Source: Kribbella sp. CA-293567 (GTDB taxonomy: Bacteria > Actinomycetota > Actinomycetes > Propionibacteriales > Kribbellaceae). From it: a DNA stretch of 64,000 nucleotides. Within the stretch, counting starts at the first letter, position 1, and each line of letters starts with the position of its first letter. Made by a program: the position numbers and the translations under genes. The notes under the pieces were generated by a model. That model was not told the DNA's origin, ran no database searches, and worked only from the letters and a program-made list of their open reading frames with translations. This document shows positions 51,761 to 59,924 of the stretch, piece by piece. Location of the stretch: the NCBI RefSeq assembly GCF_027627575.1, contig NZ_CP114065.1, forward strand, positions 6,696,001-6,760,000. Reading direction: 5' to 3'.

Positions 51761-51894
51761 CGATTCGAGCGGCGCGATATGAAGTTGAGCGTCCGACTCT
51801 AGGGCGAAGCGCTCAGTATGGTCAATCGGCCGAGACCGCCGATCGGAACCACCCAACTGCTCCAGCGGCCAGCTTTTGCGCACAGGAGCGTTAG

Positions 51895-52479
51895 GTGCCG
51901 CCCGCTGGGACAAGGCTCCTCGTCTCCGCCGCGCGCGACTATTGATCGATCCAGTGGCGGAAGCAACAGATGATGTAGAACTCTTTCGGCGACCGGCGAC
52001 CGGCGCGCGCGTGGCGCCGACATCTGGCGAATCTCCTATAGGACGGGACTGCGATGCTGGCCGGCTACTGCGGTCCATGCGACACTCTCGCCGTGGAGTG
52101 CCCTGAGTGAGGCGAGGTCACTGCCTCGATGTGGGTGCACGACGGAGTGCGACTCTTGTGAGGTCGCCTTCGAGAGTTGATACATCCAGGAGATCCGGAT
52201 CTAAGCACGATCACGGCAGCTCTGCCCTTACCGCCTGAGTAGGTAGAAGGCGGGTATTGAGGATCAATCGTTCTACAACACCGACGCCGATCGATTGTCG
52301 CTGTCGGTGTCAGAAGTAGCCTGCACGGATTCCACGCTCCGAAGTGGCTGGTTTGCAGGGGACTGCCGGTGTACCGAAGCCGTCTGCACTAGCGTGCGAG
52401 TTCGGCGGTTACGCGAGCCTGGAGATGCTGTCGGTCATGAGGGGCTTGAGCGCGGTTTGCTGACGGCGTCGGACGAGTT
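51895..52479. other. Non-coding gap, nothing recognised
   Basis: About 585 bp upstream of the gcv operon promoter region. I see no protein-like frame and no clear hairpin. Confidence 0.45.
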
Positions 52480-52793
52480 ATGGGAGTCGCCGTACGGCAA
52501 GCCGCGGTGATCAGCAGCCGCCTGGCCGCGCTCGACACCGCTGGCGTGACTGCTGTGGACAAGGCGGCCGGCGAGCTCGGGCTGTCGCGGCGCCAGGCCT
52601 ACTTACTGCTGAGCCGGTGGCGCGCAGGCGGGGGCATGGTCGGACCGGTTGCCCGCCGCTGCAGCGGCGGGCAGGCGACCAAAGTCGGCCGCCTGACACG
52701 GCGAGGCGATCATCCGGCAGTTTCTGCAGGCTCGGTACCTGACTCGTCAGCACCGTTCGATGGCTACGGCTGCCAGGAGATCACCCGGTAATT
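52480..52793 (+). pseudogene. N-terminal remnant of a Mu/TniA-type transposase
   Basis: The frame reads SRLAALDTAGVTAVDKAAGE and LGLSRRQAYLLLSRWRAGGG, the N-terminal helix-turn-helix of rve-type (TniA/Mu-like) transposases. Further on, a shifted frame gives EAIIRQFLQARYLTRQHRSM. That is the next conserved segment, so at least one frameshift lies near 52690. The catalytic core is absent. Confidence 0.55.
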
Positions 52794-52805
52794 TGGATGT
52801 CACCA

Positions 52806-52843
52806 GTCCGGGCCGGTGATCGAGGAGTGTCGCCGGCCCGGAC
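52806..52843. terminator. Hairpin, possible terminator
   Basis: GTCCGGGCCGG (52806-52816) pairs exactly with CCGGCCCGGAC (52833-52843) over a 16-nt loop, just after the transposase remnant. Confidence 0.5.
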
Positions 52844-53461
52844 CAGGTGTGGGGCTAGCTGCGAGTGGGGCTGGCTTCGCTTTCGGCCGTCGGAGGGGCG
52901 ATGCTCCATGCCCCGACGGAGTCGTTGCGAACCGAGATCCTGCCAACCGCTCGGTTTGCGGGGAGCGGTTCGAACCCGGCGGTGGTCTCTACGCTGTCGG
53001 CCTCGAAGCCGGCGGAATCGCCCCGCTCGATGAGTGGAGTCCCGTCCTCGAGCCAGACCTCTACAACCCACGGACTTCCGGCGGAATCCAATCCGGCTCG
53101 GTGGGTTCCGTCACAATCACCCGAACCTTCAGGGTGTATCCATCGGGCATGTCCGGCATGGTGACCGGCCATACCTCGATGCGTGGCTGCGTCTGGCTCA
53201 GAACCCAGATCACATCAGAACCCGCACTTGATCGAGGTCTGATTCGATTCGACGGGGCTGGGGTAGTACTGGTAGTTGGCCATGATCGAATACGCTACCT
53301 GCACGTACGTTGAGTACTTGCTGCGGCTGCATCCGGTCACCATTGCATTGGTGCGAGCTTGGTGTGCGTGCACGAGGGCTCCCTGGTAGACGTCGCAGTG
53401 GAAGCTTCCCAGGCCCCCGGGATCCTGCACACACAGATTAACCCTGATGTTGTACCTGACG
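52844..53461. other. Unassigned stretch with coding-like minus-strand segments
   Basis: On the minus strand, 52855-53110 reads SPWVVEVWLEDGTPLIERGD followed by plausible protein, and 53215-53500 reads like a Cys-containing small protein ending VESNQTSIKCGF. The two are in different frames and lack clear starts. They may be a broken secreted-protein gene. No family is recognised. Confidence 0.3.
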
Positions 53462-53686
53462 ATGGAAGCCCTGTTGAGCTGGGAACAGCACCAGCCGGGT
53501 GGGTGCCGGTGCGTCTGCCAGCTTTACCACGACGATCCAGGTACCTGCCCGGCCGCAGCGGAGCCAGGCCGGTTGCTGCGCATTGTTGCCCTCGGCGCAG
53601 TCATGGGCACCAGCCGACATCAGCGATGCCTGCCACTGTGCGTCGCTTGCTACAACGCGATCGCGCCTCGCGCGGACATCAATTAG
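53462..53686 (+). CDS. DUF6372 family small cysteine-rich protein
   Basis: The protein is 74 residues: WEQHQPGGCRCVCQLYHDDP, GTCPAAAEPGRLLRIV and LPLCVACYNAI. The Cys arrangement (CxCxC, C, then CxxC) suggests a metal-bound fold and matches DUF6372, an actinobacterial family of unknown function. ATG 53462 is chosen as the start of the conserved part; an ATG at 53447 is also in frame. Confidence 0.65.
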   Translation: MEALLSWEQHQPGGCRCVCQLYHDDPGTCPAAAEPGRLLRIVALGAVMGTSRHQRCLPLCVACYNAIAPRADIN

Positions 53687-53769
53687 AGCGGACACTGGCC
53701 TATCTATGTGAGGAGCGTTCCGCTGCTTAATACCCGACACAACGCCGCTTGTCAGCGCTTTCACCAAAC

Positions 53770-54897
53770 TTAGTCGTAGATCGAGAGCACGCTGTATGGC
53801 CCGATCCAGCCAGCCTGCGTTGCAATACCGACCGCGTGAAGACTGCTGCGGGCGCCCAACTTTATGGCCACGTCGGACAGGCAGGTCCTGACCGTTCCCG
53901 GGGACAGATGTAGAGCGCGGGCGACTTCGTGGCTTGGGAGACCTTGGGCTGTCTGAAGAAGGATCTGCTGCTCGCGGGCGGTCAACGGATTTCGGACTCT
54001 CATTTCGGCCATTGCCCATCGCATCGATTGGTTCATCATCCAGCGGCCGAGACTTGGGTTACGAACAAACTCACGGATCTCACTCGAGTCGCTCTCTTTC
54101 CAGATGCCGCCAAGCCGGCTCGAGTAGGGTGGTGCCGAGTCGAACATGCGGCCGAGGGCGGCGCTTACGGACGCGGCTGTCTCGGGTCCGACTAGCCAGA
54201 GTCGTCTGCAGTTTGGGAGGAGCGCCGCGATCTTGGCGTCGACGTCCAGATCGTCCTTTAAAAGCGGGTCCAAGAGTATGGCTCCCGGCTGGGTTGTCTG
54301 TGCGCGTGCTACGACGTCCTCATAAGATTCGACCTCAGCAACAACCGTCACGTCGTCGGTGCTCGCGAGCATCGTCGTCAGACCGAGCCGCATGAGGCCG
54401 TTGCGTGCGACAACCATCACTCTGAGCGGCGGCTCATCGCGCGTCTTGGGGAGCGCTGCGGATCCGGAGGGACCAGCGGCGGCCTCCAGACGAGCGGGGT
54501 CCAGAAGGCCGATCGCAGCGTTCCGCACGTCGTCAGTACGGTCATCGAGCTTGGGCTGGTGATTCTGATTCGGAGGCTCAGTCGAAACCAATAGCTCCGA
54601 TACGTGGCCCAACTCGTCGGGAGCCGAGGGGGGCAGCGCGTCCCATCGCTGCCGCCACTGATCAAGCAGGCGTCCGTCTGTGACATTGCAGGCTTGCAGG
54701 AAGGCTCTGACGCAGTTCCAGGTCGGTGCTTTGCCGCCGCTGGCGGCTTTCGACAGCGCGGAACTGGCGTAGTGCGCAGTTTGAGCCATTTTCGCGTAGG
54801 AGGGTTGCCCGGCTTCACGTCTCGCTCGGCGCAGCGCCAGCGCAAACTCTGCTAGCTGGCCAGCGGCGGGCTCGATCGGGCTTTCGCGGCGCGGCAT
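53770..54897 (-). CDS. Three-part regulator: XRE-like HTH, receiver-like domain, LuxR HTH
   Basis: The protein is 375 residues. Residues 12-75 resemble the XRE-like domain of actinobacterial regulators (LALRRARREAGQPSYAKMAQ). Residues about 157-270 form a response-regulator-like fold (LRVMVVARNGLMRLGLTTML; GAILLDPLLKDD). Residues about 308-362 are a LuxR helix-turn-helix (NPLTAREQQILLQTAQGLPS; LHLSPGTVRTCLSDVAIKLG). The receiver seems to keep an Asp in LLDPLL, but its partner acidic pair is not clear, so phosphorylation is doubtful. It is coupled with a small membrane protein gene 8 bp upstream. Confidence 0.75.
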   Translation of the reverse strand: MPRRESPIEPAAGQLAEFALALRRARREAGQPSYAKMAQTAHYASSALSKAASGGKAPTWNCVRAFLQACNVTDGRLLDQWRQRWDALPPSAPDELGHVSELLVSTEPPNQNHQPKLDDRTDDVRNAAIGLLDPARLEAAAGPSGSAALPKTRDEPPLRVMVVARNGLMRLGLTTMLASTDDVTVVAEVESYEDVVARAQTTQPGAILLDPLLKDDLDVDAKIAALLPNCRRLWLVGPETAASVSAALGRMFDSAPPYSSRLGGIWKESDSSEIREFVRNPSLGRWMMNQSMRWAMAEMRVRNPLTAREQQILLQTAQGLPSHEVARALHLSPGTVRTCLSDVAIKLGARSSLHAVGIATQAGWIGPYSVLSIYD

Positions 54898-54905
54898 CTC
54901 CGGCC

Positions 54906-55184
54906 TTATCCGACGTCCGGGCGCTCGGGATCGAGCGGAGACATCGGCGCCTGCTCTGCCGGCCGAGCTGCGGACGTGAGAACACGCCGGACGATCTCGC
55001 CCGCTAAGCCGACCGCGCCTGTCCCAGCGATCGCGGCCAGTGAAGTCTGGCCTAACAGTGCAGCGCCGATGGAGAAGCAGATGAGCAACAGCACCAGCGT
55101 CAAGATCAAGGCGACTGTGGCGACGCCGAGAGCTGTGCCCTCTGCGGGCGCAGCGAGGTCGCCGCCTGAACGAGCGGTGGTCAT
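54906..55184 (-). CDS. Small two-TM membrane protein upstream of a regulator
   Basis: The protein is 92 residues from ATG 55184. Two membrane segments (about 20-42 and 48-70) are followed by a polar, Pro-rich tail. The text SLAAIAGTGAVGLAGEIVRR resembles 2-TM modules found beside signalling domains, but this is weak. It probably forms an operon with the three-part regulator, which starts 8 bp later. Confidence 0.6.
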   Translation of the reverse strand: MTTARSGGDLAAPAEGTALGVATVALILTLVLLLICFSIGAALLGQTSLAAIAGTGAVGLAGEIVRRVLTSAARPAEQAPMSPLDPERPDVG

Positions 55185-55736
55185 GATTGGCCTCTCTGGG
55201 GAGGCAGGGCCGTCGGTCGGCGGCCCCGCCCGGGATCTGGGTACCAAGGTCCTACTCACACATTCCAAACCGTCAGGTAGCCGCCCGACGATCCAGAAGG
55301 TCCAGCAGCATCAGTGTTACAGGCGGTGCAGCTGACTGTCCTCGCGTGATTGATGACAGTTCCGCGCCCAGAAAGGCATGACAATTGTCGTTGAGGCGCT
55401 CACTTCGGAACGGGCATGGTTGTCCTCGAGGATGTGGCGCAACCCATCTCGATCGGTGTCCGACTTAGCTCTCTGGATCTGGGTCTTGGTCGGAGTGTGC
55501 GGTCTTCCGTAGCCGCGGAAGACCGCACGAAGTTTTATGCGTCTCGTGGCGGTTGGCTGGCGCTCGGCAGAAGCCAGCTTGGCAACGCTTCTCAGACGTG
55601 GTCGCAGCTAGTCGCCGCGGGTGGCCTACTGATCGAGCCGCTGTAAGTAGCAAAAGTGTCTTTAGCGCCTGACATAAGATGGGTTATCGGCGGATGGAGC
55701 CGTCCTGATCGAGTAACACAACCGCGGTGCACGTGC
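55185..55736. other. Intergenic region between the two regulator modules
   Basis: It holds the promoter side of the small membrane protein and the 3' side of the LuxR gene. Apart from the hairpin at 55497-55528 I see no gene or repeat. Confidence 0.5.
55497..55528. terminator. Perfect 12-bp stem hairpin
   Basis: GTGCGGTCTTCC (55497-55508) and GGAAGACCGCAC (55517-55528) pair perfectly over an 8-nt loop. It lies about 210 bp downstream of the LuxR gene on the minus strand and is a likely transcript end. Confidence 0.6.
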
Positions 55737-56936
55737 TCAGTCTGCGTCGTGTCGGTTGGTGCCATCTTGCCGCTCGCTGTGTGCCAAAGCCACGGCCTCG
55801 GACGCGCTGCGCACACCTAGCTTGCGAAAGATCTCATTGAGCTGGTTCGCGACCGTTCCCGACGCCACACCGCGCTCGGCCGCGATCGCTGCCGCTCCTT
55901 TCCCCCCAGCGAGTAACTGCAACACTTCGAACTCCGCGTCAGTGAGAGCGTACGGTTTGAGTCGCGTTGACTTGTCGGGCGCGGTGGGGTTCGTCGCCGA
56001 GCTCCCGCTGCGGCGCCGACCGAACTGCGACAACATGTCGTTGACGAAGCTCCAGCTCCAATGGGCGGGTCCCCGCGCCATTGTTCTGGCACGTTCCAAC
56101 ATCCCGATCGCTTCGTCGACGTCCGCGAGTGACCCGGTGACCTCCGACCGGCGGTAGACCGCTAGCGCGAGCGAGGCGAGGCGAAACACGTACTCCGGAT
56201 GCTCGACGGAGGTCAGCGCCACGGCATCCCGCAAGTCGGCGACCCCCTGCTCGATCCGCCCGAGATCCTGCCCGCCGCCCTGGTCCATCGCCTCGCCACC
56301 GGCGGCGAGAAGGAGCAGCGCGCGTTCAGCATCGGTGATCCCTGGACGCCGCGCGGCCTCGCGCGCCGACTCCAAGTGCTCGGAAGGAGCGGCCTCCTCG
56401 CGGTCCGGCCTGCTGTCTCCCAGGGACCGCGTCAGCTCGAACAAGCGGGGGGAGCCGGCCTCGCTGAGGGTTTCCAGGGACCGCAGCATCTCGAACAGGG
56501 GAGCCATTTCCTCGATGGCCTGCCGTATATCAGGCGAGTTGGGCAGACCCTCGGACCGTTCCAGCAGGTCGGCATACAGAGCGAGTGCGGTAGGCGTGTC
56601 GCCGCTCTGCACTGACTGCATCGCGCGAGAAAGGATCGTCAACAGCTCAATTTCGGCCAGCGTCATGATTCGTCGGGTGCGGTCCTCGGACTCAGCGTGG
56701 GTGTCCAGGATTCTTTGCTGTCTGGGAATGTACCCTGTCCCGACGGCCTGGCTGCTGGCTGTCACAACGTTCCGCTCTCGTTCACGGGGCACGCGCAACG
56801 GGGAGCTGAGTTCTTGGGGCGTCGGGCGCCGATTGGACATTGCCATCAGCAGTTCGTCTATCCAGCGGTGTGATTTCGTTGTCCCACCGCGCGCACGCGG
56901 CACGCGAAGGCCCAGCCGGGTCCGGAGGCTGCTCAA
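55737..56936 (-). CDS. LuxR-type regulator with helical repeat N-terminus
   Basis: The protein is 399 residues. A long helical N-terminal and middle region (TPR-like, with IELLTILSRAMQSVQSGDTP and PEYVFRLASLALAVYRRSEV) precedes a C-terminal LuxR helix-turn-helix (YALTDAEFEVLQLLAGGKGA; GVASGTVANQLNEIFRKLGV). No ATP-binding motif is seen, so it is not a LAL protein. It overlaps the upstream membrane-protein gene by 4 bp. The signal is unknown. Confidence 0.75.
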   Translation of the reverse strand: MSSLRTRLGLRVPRARGGTTKSHRWIDELLMAMSNRRPTPQELSSPLRVPRERERNVVTASSQAVGTGYIPRQQRILDTHAESEDRTRRIMTLAEIELLTILSRAMQSVQSGDTPTALALYADLLERSEGLPNSPDIRQAIEEMAPLFEMLRSLETLSEAGSPRLFELTRSLGDSRPDREEAAPSEHLESAREAARRPGITDAERALLLLAAGGEAMDQGGGQDLGRIEQGVADLRDAVALTSVEHPEYVFRLASLALAVYRRSEVTGSLADVDEAIGMLERARTMARGPAHWSWSFVNDMLSQFGRRRSGSSATNPTAPDKSTRLKPYALTDAEFEVLQLLAGGKGAAAIAAERGVASGTVANQLNEIFRKLGVRSASEAVALAHSERQDGTNRHDAD

Positions 56937-57388
56937 GATGCTCCTCGTTCCTGGACCGGCCGATCCACGAGGGACGTATCTGGCCCACCAGAGCTCGGGG
57001 TCGGCCTGGCCTTTGGGTTCGCCGAAGGAGCGGTAGCTTGCTCAGGGTCCGGGAGATCTCCCTGATCCGCAAGCCGGCTGACGCTAGTCAATGCCGCCGC
57101 TCCTGTCACCAGCGCACCGTACGGTCCGCTGATCTGATGTGCCGCAGCGAGGACCGTCACGAGGCCGAAGGCGACAATGCAGATCTTCAAGAACGCGCCG
57201 AGCAGGTACGTCTGCAACGACGGGTGAAGGATTCCATTGACCTTCCTGCCCCGCCATCCTTTCACTACCGTCCAGGGCGGGTGCGCGTAGCGGCGAATGA
57301 AGAGGGTCGCCTCGGCTGCCTCCGTGAGAAGCGCCCCAAAGGCGCCTGCGGCGCCCAGCGCCCAGACCTCATTCGCCAACAAAAACAT
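56933..57388 (-). CDS. Membrane protein coupled to a LuxR regulator
   Basis: The protein is 151 residues. Three hydrophobic stretches (about 3-23, 60-82 and 85-105) are followed by a polar, Pro/Ser-rich C-terminus that should face the cytoplasm. Basic RRYAHPPWTVVKGWRGRK forms the loop after the first segment. The 4-bp overlap with the LuxR gene suggests the pair works together, for example as a membrane sensor or anti-regulator. No family is recognised. Confidence 0.6.
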   Translation of the reverse strand: MFLLANEVWALGAAGAFGALLTEAAEATLFIRRYAHPPWTVVKGWRGRKVNGILHPSLQTYLLGAFLKICIVAFGLVTVLAAAHQISGPYGALVTGAAALTSVSRLADQGDLPDPEQATAPSANPKARPTPSSGGPDTSLVDRPVQERGAS

Positions 57389-57724
57389 CCTAGATGGTAA
57401 GGCTCACCGTCGGCTGGTGGCCAGATTGAAGGGCGACAAGCTGACGAGCCAATCCGCCCCACGGATGCCGTACCGACGCTGAGCGCGGCGGCGCGCACTC
57501 GCGGGACCTATTCGTTGAACCGCGGTGCTGCCCGTGATTCCAGGACCCGACCCACACTGATCTATATCTCCTGGCCGCGACTGATCGGACTGCGGCAGCC
57601 ACCACGAAGACGAGTTCCCGAGGACCTGGGCGCGGCTGAGGCCGGTCGTACGGCGGATCTGAACGACGTGAGCAGACCTTCGTCGTACGCGGCCCGGGTC
57701 GCCTCGATCAATCGGCTGCGCGGC

Positions 57725-59402
57725 CGCAAGGAGAAGCGCACCGTGCTGCAGTGGGACAAGGACGACTGTGCCTTCATGGGGCTGGTTAAGTTCGACATGC
57801 TCGGCCTCGGCATGCTCGCCGCGACCCAGTACACGATCGACCTGGTCGAGGACCGACTCGGCGAGGCCTGGGAGTTGCACCATCCCCAAGGAGGAGCAGG
57901 GCGTCTACGACCAGCTCTGCCGCGCCGACTCGGTCGGGGTGTTCCAGGTCGAGTCCCCCGCCCAGATGGCCACGCTCCCCCGGCTCCGGCCGCGCCACTT
58001 CTACGACCTCGCCTGCGAAATCGCCCTCATCCGCCCCGGCCCGATCCAGGGCGGCGCCGTCCACCCCTTCGTCCGGCGAATGACCGGCCAGGAGCCCATC
58101 ACCTACCCGCATCCGTTGCTGGAGCCGACCAAGGGTGTGCGACTGTTCCAGCGGCAGTTGATGCAGATGGCGGTCGGCGGGATCGACGGTGACGAGGCGA
58201 TCTGCTGAGGCGGGCGATGGGGTCGAAGCGCGGGATCAAGAAGATCTCGTCGCTGCGGACGAATTTGTACGAGGGGATGGCGGCCAACGGGATCGCCGGC
58301 GAGACCGCCAAGACCGCCAAGACCGCCAAGACCGCCAACGGAATCTACGCCCGGATCGAGGCCTTCGTGAACTTCGGGTTCGCCGAGTCGCACTCGATCA
58401 GCTTCGCCCCGCTCGTCTACGCCTCCATCTGGTTCCGGCTGCACTACCCCGCCGCGTTCCTCGCCCTGCTGCGCCCAGCCGATGGGCTTCTACTCACCGC
58501 AGTCGCTAGTCGCCGACGCCAAACGCCACGGCGTCGAGGTCCGCCGTCCGGACCTGCAGCTGTCGGGCGTCAACGCCGAGCTCGAGGACCTGGTCGACGG
58601 CCGGCCGCCGTACCGACCGGCATGGACAGCTGCCTGGCCACGGTGGAGCCGCCGATCGAGCCGTTCGACCCCGACGCGCCCGAGACCAGCGGCCAGCACC
58701 GCCGCGACGGCGCCTTCGCGGTCCGGCTCGGGCTGGCCAGCGTGCGCACATCGGTGAGAAGGACGCCGAGAAGCTCGTCGAGCAGCGCGAACTCGACGGC
58801 CCGTACGCCGACATGGCCGACCTGGTACGCCGTACCGGCCTCACCGCGGCCCAAGTCGAATCGTTGGCGACCGCCGGTGTGTTCGACTGCTTCGGCCTGG
58901 GCCGGCGTCAAGCACTGTGGGAGGCCGGCCGCGCGGCCGAGGAACGCACCGAACGGTTCGCCGGCGTCACCGTTGTCGGTCCTCCCCCCACCCTGCCGGG
59001 GATGAGCCACACCGAACTCACCATGGCCGACCTGTCCTCCACCGGCCGGCACCCCGTCGAGCACGTCCGCGCCCAGCTCGCCGCCAACTGGATCCTCTCC
59101 GCCGAAGAACTGCGCACCACAGCACCCGACAGCCGCGTACGCGCCGCCGGCGTGGTGACGCACCGGCAGCGGCCCGCGACCGCCTCCGGCGTCACCTTCA
59201 TCAACCTGGAAGACGAGACCAGCTTCATCAACGTCATCGTCTCGCCCGGCAGCTGGAAACGGCACCGCACGATCGCGCGCGACTCGGCCGCCCTCATCGT
59301 GCGCGGCAGGCTCGAGCGAGCCAACGGCGTCACCAACCTGGTCGCCGATCGCTGGAACGGCTCCCTTTGGCCGGGCGTACAACGTCCAGAGACTTCCGCT
59401 GA
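57725..59402 (+). pseudogene. dnaE2: Decayed error-prone DNA polymerase (dnaE2/imuC), 3' part
   Basis: Segments in changing frames align with the C-terminal half of DnaE2. They are RKEKRTVLQWDKDDCAFMGL (frame of 57725), YDQLCRADSVGVFQVESPAQ (from about 57900), and NFGFAESHSISFAPLVYAS (about 58368). Then come MGFYSPQSLVADAKRHGVEV (58482), the ELDGPYADMADLVRRTGL region and an OB domain, ending TSRDFR and TGA at 59400-59402. At least five frameshifts and an internal stop at 58206 separate them, and the PHP and catalytic N-terminal half is absent. It cannot encode a polymerase. Confidence 0.85.
58304..58339 (+). repeat. Four 9-bp tandem units inside the dnaE2 pseudogene
   Basis: ACCGCCAAG occurs three times, followed by ACCGCCAAC, giving the peptide TAKTAKTAKTAN. 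Intact DnaE2 proteins have no such run here, so it looks like slippage expansion. Confidence 0.75.
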
Positions 59403-59468
59403 TGCAAATCGCCCCCGCGCAGCACCGAGCGACGCCCACCCATGACGCCTTTACGCCACAATGTGCCG

Positions 59469-59915
59469 ATGCGGGTAGCAGAGTGGCTGGAGAACCACGC
59501 CGATCGACTGGCTGAACGGGCGCGGTGGCGAGCTGACGTCGCAAAGCTGGTGGTGACATTCACGAGCGGGGTCGCCGCGACCATCGTCGGTACGGCGCTG
59601 CAAGTCGACCCGACTAACGGCACCGACCGTGTGGCCACTTGCCTGTTGGGCGCAGCTGTGGTTTTCGCACTGGCCGTCCTCGTTCTTGATCGCCTGCGTG
59701 AACCTGACCATGCCGCTGTCCTAACTGAGTCGAAGATCCACGGATGGGATGACGCGAAGTTGATCGCTGAACTGCGGGTAGAGGTCGTGGCGACAGCGCA
59801 GTTCAACCGCCGCTGGCTGGAGGTCGTGCGTGTAGCTCTCCTGGTCCAGGTATCGACCGCCATCGCAGCTGGGACGCTTGCAGCAATCTCCCTGCTGCGT
59901 GACGCTGGACCGTAG
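59469..59915 (+). CDS. Small membrane protein paired with a repeat protein
   Basis: The protein is 148 residues from ATG 59469; an ATG at 59442 is also in frame. A charged N-terminal helix (WLENHADRLAERARWRAD) is followed by three hydrophobic segments (about 27-45, 54-74 and 120-142) with a charged region before the last. It ends 9 bp before the next gene. No family is recognised; the topology is reminiscent of membrane-disrupting effectors in defence pairs, which is speculation. Confidence 0.55.
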   Translation: MRVAEWLENHADRLAERARWRADVAKLVVTFTSGVAATIVGTALQVDPTNGTDRVATCLLGAAVVFALAVLVLDRLREPDHAAVLTESKIHGWDDAKLIAELRVEVVATAQFNRRWLEVVRVALLVQVSTAIAAGTLAAISLLRDAGP

Positions 59916-59924
59916 ACTCGTTGC

